DNA of 64,000 nt. It comes from Haloarcula limicola. GTDB taxonomy: Archaea > Halobacteriota > Halobacteria > Halobacteriales > Haloarculaceae. Below the pieces are notes generated by a model. That model did no database searches, had not been told where the DNA came from, and saw only the letters and a list, made by a program, of their open reading frames with translations. Position 1 is the first letter of the stretch, and every line of letters begins with the position of its first letter. Of the stretch, positions 30,790 through 39,492 are shown one piece after another. The stretch covers positions 302,982 to 366,981 of the forward strand of contig NZ_WRXM01000002.1 of assembly GCF_010119205.1 (NCBI RefSeq). The letters are read 5' to 3'. Both the position numbers and the translations under genes were made by a program.

Positions 30790-31446
30790 ATGCACCTCCT
30801 CGGTAAGTGTCCGCCGGACCCCGCCGAACTCGCTTCGGCGGCCGAACGCGGCTTCGAGAGCGTCGAACTCCACCTCCGGTCCGAGCATCTGGAGGACGTG
30901 GCTGCGACAGCCGAGACGGTTGGACGGTCGCCGGTGGACGCCGCCGCCGTCCACACGCTCCACGCCCGCCCGGACGAGGAGCGGCCGTTCCGCCGCAGCG
31001 ACGAGCTGGCCCGCCGCCTCGACGCCCTGCTGGTCGTCCACAGCCAGTACGCCTTACACACCCACGTCGACGACTTCGAAGCGTACGACTTCGCCGCGCC
31101 CCACGGCTACGAGAACAATCCCGGCGCGAGCGCGTTCCACCTCGAAAACCTCCTGCTGGCACGCGGGCACTCGCTCGTCCTCGACACCGCGCACCTCTAC
31201 CTCTCCGAAGCGGACTACGAGGGGGCGCTCTCGACGCTTCTGCGGGATCACGGCGACCGGATTCCGCTGATCCACCTCAACGACGCGACCCGGACCGAGG
31301 ACGGACTGGCGTTCGGCGACGGCGAGATGGACCTCGAACGGACCGCCCGCCTACTGGACGAGAACTACGACGGGCCGGTCGTCCTCGAAGTGATGCCCGA
31401 CGCGCAGGCCGACGCCCGTCGGGCGGTCACCGAGTGGCTCTCGTAG
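30790..31446 (+). CDS. TIM-barrel protein of the sugar-phosphate isomerase/epimerase superfamily
   Basis: The 218-residue protein begins MHLLGKCPPDPAELASAAERGFESVELHL and ends with ENYDGPVVLEVMPDAQAD, the barrel entry and exit of AP-endonuclease-2-like isomerases. Middle strands carry AVHTLHAR, LLVVHSQYALHTH, FHLENLL, LVLDTAHLYLSEADY and PLIHLNDA, placing His, Glu and Asp residues around a likely metal site. It is shorter than typical family members (about 270). The substrate is unknown. A CCTTTTTCCC run follows its stop and may terminate it. Confidence 0.75.
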   Translation: MHLLGKCPPDPAELASAAERGFESVELHLRSEHLEDVAATAETVGRSPVDAAAVHTLHARPDEERPFRRSDELARRLDALLVVHSQYALHTHVDDFEAYDFAAPHGYENNPGASAFHLENLLLARGHSLVLDTAHLYLSEADYEGALSTLLRDHGDRIPLIHLNDATRTEDGLAFGDGEMDLERTARLLDENYDGPVVLEVMPDAQADARRAVTEWLS

Positions 31447-31485
31447 CGCACCTTTTTCCCGGTCTGTGTCGTCTGTCCCGACAGC

Positions 31486-32592
31486 ATGGCCGACGTTCTC
31501 GACCGAGCGCCCGACGACCGCGTGCAGGTACTCGACGCCGACGGCGAGGCCGTCGCCCCCTCGCTTGTCCCCGACCTCGCAGACGAGACGCTCGTCTCGA
31601 TGTACCGAGACATGCGCTTCGCCCGGCGCTTCGACGAGCGCATGATAAACCTCCAGCGACAGGGTCGACTCGGCACCTACGCCTCGCTGGCCGGACAGGA
31701 GGGCTCGCAGATCGGCTCGACGTACGCGCTGGCCGACGAGGACACGCTCTTCTATCAGTACCGCGAGCACGGCGCGCTCGTCGCCCGCGGCCTCCCCTGG
31801 GAGTACCTGCTGTACTGGATGGGCCACGAGCGGGGCAACGCGGCGCTGGCCGACGTGAACGTCTTCCCGCTCAACATCTCCATCGCCGGCCACGTCCCCC
31901 ACGCCGTCGGGTGGTCGTGGGCGGCGAAGAAACGCGGCGACGACCGCGCGGGCGTGGTCCACTTCGGCGACGGCGCGACCAGCGAGGGCGACGTCCACGA
32001 GGCGATGAACTTCGCGGGCGTCTTCGACACGCCGACGCTCTTCTTCTGTAACAACAACCAGTGGGCCATCTCGGTCCCGCGCGAGCGCCAGACAGCGAGC
32101 GCGACCATCGCCGAGAAGGCCAACGCCTACGGCTTCGACGGCGTGCAGGTCGACGGGATGGACCCGCTCGCGACGTACGTCGTCACCGAGGCCGCCCGAG
32201 AGCGGGCGCTCGACCCCGACGACGGCGCGGCTCGTCCGACGCTGATAGAGGCCGTGCAGTACCGCTTCGGCGCGCACACGACCGCCGACGACCCCGACGT
32301 GTACCGCGACGAGGACGAGGTCGAGGAGTGGCGCGAGAAGGACCCGTTGGCCCGCTTCGGAACCTACCTCTGGAACCGGGGTTTGCTGGACCGCGAGCGA
32401 CTGGACGCGATGACGGAGGAGATCGAGTCGACGCTCGCGGACGTCGTCGACCGGGCTGAGTCGGCCGCCGCCGACCCGCGGGACCTCTTCGCGGACGTCT
32501 ACGCCGAACCGACCGACGAGCTGCTCGCCCAGCGCGAGTACCTGGAGGAGCTCCGCGAGCGCCACGGCGACGAGACCCTGCTGGACGAGTGA
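31486..32592 (+). CDS. 2-oxoacid dehydrogenase E1 component, alpha subunit (unpaired)
   Basis: This 368-residue thiamine-diphosphate enzyme subunit has the cofactor motif from GDGATSEGD (161-169) to FFCNNNQWAIS (187-197), the aromatic entry YRDMRFARRFDERMI and the phosphorylation-loop-like YRFGAHTTADDPDVYR. These are signatures of pyruvate or branched-chain 2-oxoacid dehydrogenase E1-alpha. E1-alpha normally acts with E1-beta, E2 and E3. None is encoded next to it: the gene is 39 bp after the isomerase-like gene and converges with an antiporter. It may join a complex encoded elsewhere or act on an unusual substrate. Confidence 0.88.
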   Translation: MADVLDRAPDDRVQVLDADGEAVAPSLVPDLADETLVSMYRDMRFARRFDERMINLQRQGRLGTYASLAGQEGSQIGSTYALADEDTLFYQYREHGALVARGLPWEYLLYWMGHERGNAALADVNVFPLNISIAGHVPHAVGWSWAAKKRGDDRAGVVHFGDGATSEGDVHEAMNFAGVFDTPTLFFCNNNQWAISVPRERQTASATIAEKANAYGFDGVQVDGMDPLATYVVTEAARERALDPDDGAARPTLIEAVQYRFGAHTTADDPDVYRDEDEVEEWREKDPLARFGTYLWNRGLLDRERLDAMTEEIESTLADVVDRAESAAADPRDLFADVYAEPTDELLAQREYLEELRERHGDETLLDE

Positions 32593-32593
32593 G

Positions 32594-33835
32594 TCAGTAG
32601 GCCGACTCCGGGGGGAGGCGCTCGACGGCCCGCCTGAGCAGCGGGGGCGTCATCACCGAGGTCGCGATGGCGACGAGGACGACGACGGCGTACAGCAGCG
32701 GCGTGAGGACGCCGAGGGCGAGCCCGGCCGCGGCGACGACGATCTCCATCGCTCCCCGGGCGTTGAGACCGATGGCGAGGCAGGCGGTCTCCGCCCGCGT
32801 CAGCTCCGTCGGCGCGGCCCCGAGGGCGACGCCGACCACTTTCCCGAGGATAGCGACGACCAGCGCCGCGACGGCGATGGCCGCGGCGGCGGGGTCGGCG
32901 AGAACGGTCAGGTCGACCTGCAAGCCGGCGGTCGCGAAGAACAGCGGGGCGAACAGGCCGAGCGTCGCGAGGTGGAGGACGCGCTCGGTCTCGGCGTCCA
33001 CGCGAGGGCCGACGAGGAGGCCGGCCAGAAACGCGCCGACGACGGCCTCCAGTCCGAGACCGACCGCGGCGGCGGTGACCGCGAACCCGACGACCAGGAC
33101 GACGGCGAACTCGCTCAGGACCGGCGAGCGGGCGCGGGCGGCGAGCGCCCGGAGGCCGTCGACGACCGGGCGACCGGCGACGAGGACGACGAGCGCGAAC
33201 GCGGCGAGGAGGGCGACGATCTCGAGGACCGCGATCGGGTCGACGCCGCCGCCGCGGACCACTTCGGCGACGACCGTCAGGGTGATCCAGCCGACGGCGT
33301 CGACGACCACGGCGACGGTGAGCGTCAGTTGCCCCACCGCGCGGTCGATCACGTCGAGGTCGACCAGCACGCGGGCGGCGACCGGGAGCGCCGAGATGCT
33401 GAGGGCGGTGCCGAGGAACAGCGCGAGACCGAGTCGCCGGGGCGGGGCGGGGAGATACGCCGTCGGGAGCGCGAACCCAAGCGCGACGCCGCCGAGGAAC
33501 GGGACGACGGTCGCCCCGGACGCGACGGCGACGGTGGGACCGAGCGACCCCCGAATCCGCGCCGGGTCGACCTCGGTACCGGCGAGGACGACGAGCAGGA
33601 CGAGGCCGAGCGACGCGAGCCCCGCGACCCCGTCGTCGAGCGGGAGGAGGGCCGCGACGGCCGCGGGCGCGACCGCGCCCAGTACCGAGGGGCCGAGGAC
33701 GAGCCCGGTGAGGAGTTCGCCGACGACCGGGGCGAACCCGACGCGGTCGCTGAGCGCGCCGAGCGCGTGGGCGACCGCCAGGATCAGCGTGAGGCTGGCG
33801 AGAAAGTGCAGTAGCGGTCCGGGTTCGCCGACCAT
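32594..33835 (-). CDS. CPA2-type cation:proton antiporter
   Basis: The 413-residue membrane protein has about 12 helices typical of CPA2 Na+(K+)/H+ antiporters (LLHFLASLTLILAVAHALGALSDRVGFAPVVGELLTGLVLGPSVLG at the start). The segment SISALPVAARVLVDLDVIDRAVGQLTL matches the second domain helix, with acidic residues near the transport site. It exchanges monovalent cations for protons across the membrane, important for a salt-in halophile. The start at 33835 is chosen because the upstream codons are basic and lack membrane character. It converges with the E1-alpha gene, with one base between the two stops. Confidence 0.88.
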   Translation of the reverse strand: MVGEPGPLLHFLASLTLILAVAHALGALSDRVGFAPVVGELLTGLVLGPSVLGAVAPAAVAALLPLDDGVAGLASLGLVLLVVLAGTEVDPARIRGSLGPTVAVASGATVVPFLGGVALGFALPTAYLPAPPRRLGLALFLGTALSISALPVAARVLVDLDVIDRAVGQLTLTVAVVVDAVGWITLTVVAEVVRGGGVDPIAVLEIVALLAAFALVVLVAGRPVVDGLRALAARARSPVLSEFAVVLVVGFAVTAAAVGLGLEAVVGAFLAGLLVGPRVDAETERVLHLATLGLFAPLFFATAGLQVDLTVLADPAAAAIAVAALVVAILGKVVGVALGAAPTELTRAETACLAIGLNARGAMEIVVAAAGLALGVLTPLLYAVVVLVAIATSVMTPPLLRRAVERLPPESAY

Positions 33836-33963
33836 GACGCCGTTGAGAACCGCCGGCGTCTTGAAACTCGGCCGGTGCCGCGGCGCTCGGGGCGGGGCGA
33901 CGACACCGCGCCGCTCAGGACGCGTATCCACACACCTATCAGCCCCGTCGTGGTACAGCCGGT

Positions 33964-34503
33964 ATGGTCCAGATCGACCTGACCAGCAGTCAGGAGCAGA
34001 CGCTCACGTCGCTGGTCAATCGGCATCGTGAGGCGGAGGGCCCGGTCAAGGGCCAGACCGTCGCTGACGAGGTCGACCGGAGTCTGGGAACCGTCCAGAA
34101 TCAGATGCAGAGCCTCGCGCAACTGGGTCTCGTCGACAGCGTCTCCGGACCCGAGGGCGGCTACGTCCCGACGGAGTTGGCGTACGACGCCCTGGGACGC
34201 GACCCGCTCGAAGAGACGGAGTCGATGCGGATGGCCCACGAGTACGAACGGCTCGACGTCACGGTCGACCGCATCACGCTCAGCGGCGTCCACCATCCCG
34301 AGCAGTGTCGCGCGCAGGTCCACCTCCAGCAGTCCGTCGGACAGTTCGACGTCGGGCAGGCCGTCGCCGTCGGGCCGACGCCGCAGTACGGGCTCGTCGT
34401 CTTGGGCGAGATCGCGGCCGTCGACGACACGAGCAACACGCTGATACTCGACATCGCACAGATGGAAGCGCCGGTCGAAGCGCCGGACGAAGCGCCGGAA
34501 TGA
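33964..34503 (+). CDS. Winged-helix regulator with conserved C-terminal beta domain
   Basis: This 179-residue protein has an N-terminal winged helix (QEQTLTSLVNRHREAEGPVKGQTVADEVDRSLGTVQNQMQSLAQLGLVDSVSGPEGGY) with the recognition helix LGTVQNQMQSLA. The C-terminal part (90-165) is mostly beta: LDVTVDRITLSGVHHPEQCRAQVHLQQSVGQFDVGQAVAVGPTP and a later GLVVLGEIAAVDDTSNTLILDIAQM. I have seen this HTH plus beta-domain layout in haloarchaeal proteins, but the ligand is unknown. It is divergent from the antiporter over 128 bp, so it may regulate it. The tail repeats EAP(V/D)EAP. Confidence 0.75.
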   Translation: MVQIDLTSSQEQTLTSLVNRHREAEGPVKGQTVADEVDRSLGTVQNQMQSLAQLGLVDSVSGPEGGYVPTELAYDALGRDPLEETESMRMAHEYERLDVTVDRITLSGVHHPEQCRAQVHLQQSVGQFDVGQAVAVGPTPQYGLVVLGEIAAVDDTSNTLILDIAQMEAPVEAPDEAPE

Positions 34504-34504
34504 G

Positions 34505-34660
34505 CTACCGGTTCCACTCGTAGAACCACCAGACGCTCCCCAGCAAGAGCAGTCCCGCGCCGAGCGCGGAGGTCGCCGGTTCGGGGAAGATGAACAGCAC
34601 GAAGCCGACGAGGAGCATCGTTGCCGGTCCGAATTCGTCGAGGTGATCGCTGAGTGCCAT
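34505..34660 (-). CDS. Small two-helix membrane protein
   Basis: The 51-residue protein (MALSDHLDEFGPATMLLVGFVLFIFPEPATSALGAGLLLLGSVWWFYEWNR) has two membrane helices joined by FPEPATS. I recall similar tiny proteins in other haloarchaea. The start at 34660 gives the natural acidic amphipathic N-terminus; the upstream open frame is basic. It is convergent with the HTH regulator, and the stops are one base apart. Function unknown. Confidence 0.6.
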   Translation of the reverse strand: MALSDHLDEFGPATMLLVGFVLFIFPEPATSALGAGLLLLGSVWWFYEWNR

Positions 34661-34772
34661 CGGCCGGTCGTACACGCCGTGCCGACAAAGAACTTCTTGG
34701 TCCGACTCGTCGGAGCGATTCGGCGACGGTAGCGTCTCCGCTGCACGTAAATGGCGCACTAACAACACGTCA

Positions 34773-34792
34773 GAAGCTATTTACATAGCTTC
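34773..34792. promoter_or_regulatory. Perfect 20-bp palindrome over the promoter of the DUF4013 gene
   Basis: GAAGCTAT (34773-34780) and ATAGCTTC (34785-34792) are exact complements around TTAC. The centre (CTATTTACATAG) looks like a TATA box and lies about 25-30 bp before the ATG at 34811, so a bound dimeric repressor would cover the promoter. Confidence 0.55.
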
Positions 34793-34810
34793 GGTGATTG
34801 CTGACGTGGT

Positions 34811-35587
34811 ATGATAGAAGACGGTCTCCGCTATCAGACACAGGGCGACGACTGGCTCGAACGCGTACTGATCGGCGGCGTCGTCGGGTTCCTCGGCGTG
34901 TTCGTCATTCCGGCGTTCACGTTCAGCGGGTACATGCTGGAGGTGATGCGGCGAGTGATGGGCGGCGATAGGAAGAATCCGCCCGAATGGAGTGACCTCG
35001 ACCTCGTCGAGCTGACCGTCGACGGGCTTCGATACGTGGTCCTGACGCTCGTCTACGGGCTGGCGTTCACCCTCGTCGCCGGCCTCCCGGTTTTCGTCTT
35101 CCTGCTGGGTGGGTACGGAACGGACTCCGGTATACTCGTCGGCTTCGGGCTCCTGATCGGCGGCCTCCTGTACCTCGTCGGCCTGCTCGCGCTCGCGGTC
35201 GTCCTCCCCGTGGCCACGGCGAACTTCGTCGCGGAAGACAGCATCAGTGCCGGGTTCGATACGACGGTCCTCCGGGACGTCGTCGCGAACGGGACCATGC
35301 TGAAGGCCATCGTCTTCAGCGTCGTGATCAACGTCGTCGTCCAAGTAGTCGGGAGCGTCCTGCTGTTCACCCTCCTGGGTATCCTCCTGCTCCCGTTCGT
35401 CGGCTTCGTCGGCCAGTCGGCCGTCATGTACGTCTGGGCGCGGGGCTTCGCCGATGCCTACGAGGAGGAGTACGGCCGCCCGCCGCTAGATGGACCGGCG
35501 ACGAGCGTCGAGGGCGGCGTCGGGACGACGGGGTTCGACGCCGAGACGGGCGTGGATACCGACGCCGACGAGGGCCACCGGTACTGA
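34811..35587 (+). CDS. DUF4013-family membrane protein
   Basis: The 258-residue protein has about five membrane helices, including VLIGGVVGFLGVFVIPAFTFSGYMLEVMRRVM, TLVYGLAFTLVAGLPVFVFLLGG, VGFGLLIGGLLYLVGLLALAVVLPVATANF and VVINVVVQVVGSVLLFTLLGILLLPFVGFVGQSAVMYVWARGF. The helix-loop pattern with GYMLEVMRR after helix 1 fits DUF4013, a family with no known activity. The C-terminal 40 residues are acidic and low-complexity and should face the cytoplasm. Its promoter is covered by a perfect palindrome (34773-34792), so it is likely regulated by a dimeric repressor. Confidence 0.75.
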   Translation: MIEDGLRYQTQGDDWLERVLIGGVVGFLGVFVIPAFTFSGYMLEVMRRVMGGDRKNPPEWSDLDLVELTVDGLRYVVLTLVYGLAFTLVAGLPVFVFLLGGYGTDSGILVGFGLLIGGLLYLVGLLALAVVLPVATANFVAEDSISAGFDTTVLRDVVANGTMLKAIVFSVVINVVVQVVGSVLLFTLLGILLLPFVGFVGQSAVMYVWARGFADAYEEEYGRPPLDGPATSVEGGVGTTGFDAETGVDTDADEGHRY

Positions 35588-35642
35588 TCCTATCGCGGGA
35601 AGTCGAAGCGCGTAAGACGCCCCTCCGAGATTGGTAGGCCAT

Positions 35643-36203
35643 ATGAGCAACGACGCGGCCGACGCGCATCCGAACGCCAGGCAGGACGTCATCGCGGTGG
35701 ACGCGGACGACACCGAGACGGGGACGGTCAACCGCCTCGACGCCCACACCGGCGACGGCATCCGCCACCGGGCGTTCACGGCGCTGCTGTTCGACGAGGA
35801 CGACCGCGTGCTGTTGGCCCAGCGAGCGGCGACCAAGCGCCTCTGGGACACCTACTGGGACGGCACCGTCGCCTCCCATCCCGTACAGGGCCAGACGCAG
35901 GTCGAGGCCACGAGAGAGCGCCTCGAAGAGGAACTGGGTATCGCGCCCGCTCAGTACAACGACCTCCGGGTGACCGATCGCTTCGAGTACAAGCGCTACT
36001 ACGAGAACGCCGGGCTGGAGTGGGAGGTCTGTGCCGTGTTGCAGGCGACTCTCTCGGACACGTCGCTCGACCCGAACCCCGGGGAAGTGGACGGCCTGAT
36101 GTGGGTCCCTTACGACCGCCTGCGCGAACACCCGGAGTACTACCGCCAACTGCGCCTCTGTCCGTGGTTCGAGATCGCGATGCGCCGCGACGAGGAACGG
36201 TAG
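35643..36203 (+). CDS. idi: Type 1 isopentenyl-diphosphate isomerase-like protein lacking the canonical cysteine
   Basis: The 186-residue protein is a Nudix-fold Idi. RHRAFTALLFDEDDRVLLAQRA leads in, the Nudix-like helix is QVEATRERLEEELGI, and later conserved residues include YKRYYENAGLEWEVCAVL. In E. coli Idi the catalytic Cys sits in the SVCGHP motif. Here the matching stretch is TVASHP with Ala77 (codon 35871-35873), so that nucleophile is missing. The acidic partner (Glu in EWEVC) is present. Haloarchaeal type 1 Idi proteins may use another mechanism or rely on a type 2 enzyme. It would interconvert IPP and DMAPP for lipids and carotenoids. It converges with a histidine kinase gene. Confidence 0.85.
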   Translation: MSNDAADAHPNARQDVIAVDADDTETGTVNRLDAHTGDGIRHRAFTALLFDEDDRVLLAQRAATKRLWDTYWDGTVASHPVQGQTQVEATRERLEEELGIAPAQYNDLRVTDRFEYKRYYENAGLEWEVCAVLQATLSDTSLDPNPGEVDGLMWVPYDRLREHPEYYRQLRLCPWFEIAMRRDEER

Positions 36204-36222
36204 GCGGTTCGTTCTCGCCGAA

Positions 36223-38004
36223 TCAGCGCTCCGACACCGCCGCGTCGGCGGCCGCGGTCGCCGATCGCTCGTCGCTCGCCCCGTCGGTCGGGCGGTCGTC
36301 GCCCGCTCCCCCCGCCGTGTCGCGGTCGGTGCTGGCCGCCGGCAGCTCGATCTCGACGGTCGTCCCGTCGCCGTCCTCCGGGGCGAACGACAGCGTCCCC
36401 CCGACGTTGCGGACGACCCAGTGCACCAGCCAGAGCCCGACCCCGGAGCCGTGTCGAAGCGGGGTCTCTCGCCCGGCGAGGATGACGTCCCGTTCGTGCG
36501 GGGCGATGCCGGGTCCGTCGTCGCTGACGCGGACAAGGACGCCGGTCTCGGCGTCGTCGGTCGCGACCGTGACCGCGACCGTCGGCGGCCCGTCGCTGTG
36601 TTCGATCGCGTTGTCGAGCAGTTCGCCGAACGCGAGCGTCAGCGACGGGCCGCCCTCCACGGTGCAGGTCTCCGGACAGGACAGCGTCACCTCGCCCTCG
36701 GGCGTCCGCTCGCGGGCCTCCTCGACGACCGGGCGGAGGAGTCGGCGCAGGAGGACCGGTCGGGCCCGCTCGTTCTCCAGGGCCTCCGAGACGCGCCCCA
36801 TCTTGTCGCTCCGGTCGACGATGGCGTCGACCGTCCGCAGGATGCGGTCGATGCGCTCTCGCTCCGAGTCGGGGACGCTATCGCGCAGGAGGTCGGCGTT
36901 CCCGCGGACGACGTTCATCTCGTTGCGGACGTTGTGTCGGAGGAGGCGGTTGAGCACGTCCAGTCGCTGTTCGCGCTGCCGGCGGTCGGTCACGTCCCGC
37001 AGGCTGACGAGGTGGCCCGAGACGACGCCGTAGGCGCGATACAGCGGCGTCACCCGAACGTCGAAGTACCGCACCGCGCCGTCGCGCTCCAGTCGCGTCT
37101 CCGTCTGGGCTCGCTCGCCGGTCTCGGGCAGCGTCTCCGCGAGCGCCGGAAGCCGACGCCGCAGCGACTCTCCGGAGAGAGCGGCGGCCTCCGCGCCGAA
37201 TAAGTCCGCGGCCGCCGCGTTGACGTCGACGATGCGCCCGCCCTCGTCGACGATGATGACCCGGTCGTCCATCTCGGCGAAGATGGCCTCCCGACCCAGG
37301 TCGCGGGTCACCGGCGCGACGTCCAGTAACCGCCCGCGCAACAGCGCTAGCGAGAGGACGATCCCGGAGCCGACGTACGCCAGGCTGGTCGGATCGAGCG
37401 TCTCGGCGAACTCCCCGAGGGCGTACAGCGAGTGGGTCATCGTGGGGATCGCGATGGCGACCAGGAGCGCGAGGCTCTGGCTCTGGAACAGCTCGCTCGT
37501 CCGCAGCATCTGCTGGACCAGCAGGACGCCGCCGGCCAGAATCAGTGTCAACATGTACGCGAGGTGGGCCCACCGGGCCAGTCCCCAGACCGGCACCAGC
37601 GCGCTCGTCTGGGCGACGACCGCCGTCTCGGAGCCCGACCAGACCAGCCCGTGCGCCCGGTTCGACCAGACGAGGGTGACGAACATCGCCGGTTCCGCGA
37701 GCAAGAGCGCGACGCGTCGCTTCGTGAGCCAGCGGGGGTGGCCAGTGTACTCCAGTACGGTCACCAGCCACGCGACGGGGACGACGACGGAGAGCGTCAA
37801 CTGGGCCTGAAGCAAGCGCGTCATCGTCTGTACGTCCGGAACGGCCAGTTCCAGCCCGTAGGCGACGGTCCAGAGGCTGGCGGCGACGACGAACGCCGCG
37901 AGCGGACCGGCACCGGGCCGGTCCCGGTGCAGCCAGGCGAGAACGGCGACGCCCATCCCCACGACGGCGGCCAGCAGCACCACCGAGAGCGGCGACAGCA
38001 GCAT
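36223..38004 (-). CDS. Membrane sensor histidine kinase (7TM-PAS-HisKA-HATPase)
   Basis: The 593-residue protein has seven N-terminal membrane helices (1-225, from PLSVVLLAAVVGMGVAVLAWL to LAYVGSGIVLSLALLRGRLL), a 7TM sensor module. A PAS domain follows (240-350, IIVDEGGRIVDVNAAAADLFG), then a dimerisation helix with LLRHNVRNEMNVV (the phospho-His segment). The ATPase domain shows GELLDNAIEHSD, SDDGPGIAPHE and GSGVGLWLVHWVVRNVGG. It autophosphorylates in response to a membrane or PAS signal; no response regulator adjoins it. The C-terminal 50 residues are low-complexity. All kinase motifs are present. Confidence 0.9.
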   Translation of the reverse strand: MLLSPLSVVLLAAVVGMGVAVLAWLHRDRPGAGPLAAFVVAASLWTVAYGLELAVPDVQTMTRLLQAQLTLSVVVPVAWLVTVLEYTGHPRWLTKRRVALLLAEPAMFVTLVWSNRAHGLVWSGSETAVVAQTSALVPVWGLARWAHLAYMLTLILAGGVLLVQQMLRTSELFQSQSLALLVAIAIPTMTHSLYALGEFAETLDPTSLAYVGSGIVLSLALLRGRLLDVAPVTRDLGREAIFAEMDDRVIIVDEGGRIVDVNAAAADLFGAEAAALSGESLRRRLPALAETLPETGERAQTETRLERDGAVRYFDVRVTPLYRAYGVVSGHLVSLRDVTDRRQREQRLDVLNRLLRHNVRNEMNVVRGNADLLRDSVPDSERERIDRILRTVDAIVDRSDKMGRVSEALENERARPVLLRRLLRPVVEEARERTPEGEVTLSCPETCTVEGGPSLTLAFGELLDNAIEHSDGPPTVAVTVATDDAETGVLVRVSDDGPGIAPHERDVILAGRETPLRHGSGVGLWLVHWVVRNVGGTLSFAPEDGDGTTVEIELPAASTDRDTAGGAGDDRPTDGASDERSATAAADAAVSER

Positions 38005-38099
38005 CTGCTTCGAGAGTCGCCCGACCGCGGGATAAGCGTTCTCGGCCCAGTATCGCGAGCGATACTACGGCCGGCGGTCGCGGCGCACGGCGGCCGCCG

Positions 38100-38453
38100 T
38101 CAGTCCGGCCGCCGCGAGCGGAGCGCCGACCACACGGCGAGGCCGCCCAGCAGGAAGGCCGGGACGAGCGGCAGCGCCAGATACGCCGCCCGGAGGGTGA
38201 GCCCGAGCGACCGGACGAACCCCTGTGCGGCCGGGAGCGCGAGGATGGCGACGGGGATCAGCAGGAAGCCGACGACGATCATCCCGACGAGGACCCACCC
38301 CTCCCAGCCGAAGTCGTCGCTCGTCGCCGCCTGCCGGGGCGGTTCGCCGCTGGGCCGGTGGACGTAGCCGCCGTCGGCCGCGCCGTCGTCTCCCGTGGCG
38401 CTGTCCCCCGCGCCGCCGTCGCCCGCTTTCGGACGGTCCTCGTCCTCACTCAT
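38100..38453 (-). CDS. Small two-helix membrane protein with disordered N-terminus
   Basis: The 117-residue protein has an acidic, glycine-rich N-terminus (about 1-50) and two membrane helices (GWEGWVLVGMIVVGFLLIPVAILAL and LALPLVPAFLLGGLAVWSALRSRR). The ATG at 38453 is preferred to a GTG three codons upstream. It overlaps the end of the neighbouring zinc-dehydrogenase gene by 8 bp, so the two are translationally coupled. Function unknown. Confidence 0.65.
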   Translation of the reverse strand: MSEDEDRPKAGDGGAGDSATGDDGAADGGYVHRPSGEPPRQAATSDDFGWEGWVLVGMIVVGFLLIPVAILALPAAQGFVRSLGLTLRAAYLALPLVPAFLLGGLAVWSALRSRRPD

Positions 38454-39492
38454 CGTACTCACTGTCCGGGACGAGGACGACCTTGCCGAACCCCTCGCGC
38501 GATTCCAGCAGCTCGTGGCCGCGGGCCGTCTCGCTCATCGGCAGCGTCGCCCGCGTCTCGACGGTGAACGTGCCGTCCCACACCCGTTCGAGGGCGGCCT
38601 CGGTCTCGCCGTAGGTCGCCATCGTCGACCCGACGACGGTCAGCTGGTTGCCGAAGATGCGGTTGACGTTCGTCTCGGGGTTCGGGCCGCTAGTCGCCCC
38701 GCAGGTGAGCAGCCGGCCGCCCTTCGCCAGCGACCGCAGCGACTGTCGCCAGGTCTCCTCGCCGACGTGGTCGACGACGACGTCGACGCCGCGCCGGTCG
38801 GTGAGCTCCCGGATCCGCCTATCGAACTCGCTGTCGGTGTAGTCGATGGCGCGGTCCGCGCCGAGCCGCTCGGCGGTCGCCCGCTTCTCGTCGGTGCCGG
38901 CGGTGGCGAACACCTCACAGCCGACGTGGTCGGCGATCTGGACCGCCGCGTGGCCGACGCCGCCGCTGGCCCCGAGGACGAGCACCGAGTCGGCGGGCCG
39001 GATCTCTCCGCGGGTGACGAGCATCCGCCACGCCGTCTGGAAGACGAGGGGTGCGGCGGCCGCCGTCTCCCAGTCCACGCCGTCGGGCACCGAGACGAGC
39101 GCGTCGGCCGGCACCGCCGCCAGTTCGCTGTGGACGCCGGTGGTGTGTTCGCCGAGCACTCGATAGTCGACGCACAGCGTCGGCTCGCCGCGGCGACAGA
39201 ACTCGCAGGCGCCGCAGCTGACGCCCGCGCTGACCGCGACCCGGTCGCCGGGTTCGACGCGGGTCACGTCCGCGCCGACCTCGCGGACGACGCCCGCGGC
39301 GTCGCTCCCGGGGACGTGGGGCAGCTCGAGGTCGATCCCGGGGAGCCCGCGTCGGGTCCAGACGTCGAGGTGGTTCAGCGCGCCGGCCTTGACGTCGACC
39401 AGCGCTTCGTTCCGGCCGACCGTCGGGTCGGGCGCGTCGCCGTAGGTGACGACCTCGCGCCCGCCGTGGTCTGTGTACTGGACGGCCTGCAT
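38446..39492 (-). CDS. Zinc-dependent alcohol dehydrogenase-like protein (MDR family)
   Basis: The 348-residue protein is a medium-chain dehydrogenase/reductase. GALNHLDVWTRRGL and LPHVPGSDAAGVV form the catalytic domain. The structural zinc site is CGACEFCRRGEPTLC, and the Rossmann loop is LVLGASGGVGHAAVQIA. In the classical family this reduces or oxidises alcohols, quinones or aldehydes with NAD(P)H. Start 39492 (MQAVQYTDHGGREVV) is preferred because upstream codons are basic and do not fit. It overlaps the following small membrane-protein gene. Confidence 0.9.
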   Translation of the reverse strand: MQAVQYTDHGGREVVTYGDAPDPTVGRNEALVDVKAGALNHLDVWTRRGLPGIDLELPHVPGSDAAGVVREVGADVTRVEPGDRVAVSAGVSCGACEFCRRGEPTLCVDYRVLGEHTTGVHSELAAVPADALVSVPDGVDWETAAAAPLVFQTAWRMLVTRGEIRPADSVLVLGASGGVGHAAVQIADHVGCEVFATAGTDEKRATAERLGADRAIDYTDSEFDRRIRELTDRRGVDVVVDHVGEETWRQSLRSLAKGGRLLTCGATSGPNPETNVNRIFGNQLTVVGSTMATYGETEAALERVWDGTFTVETRATLPMSETARGHELLESREGFGKVVLVPDSEYDE

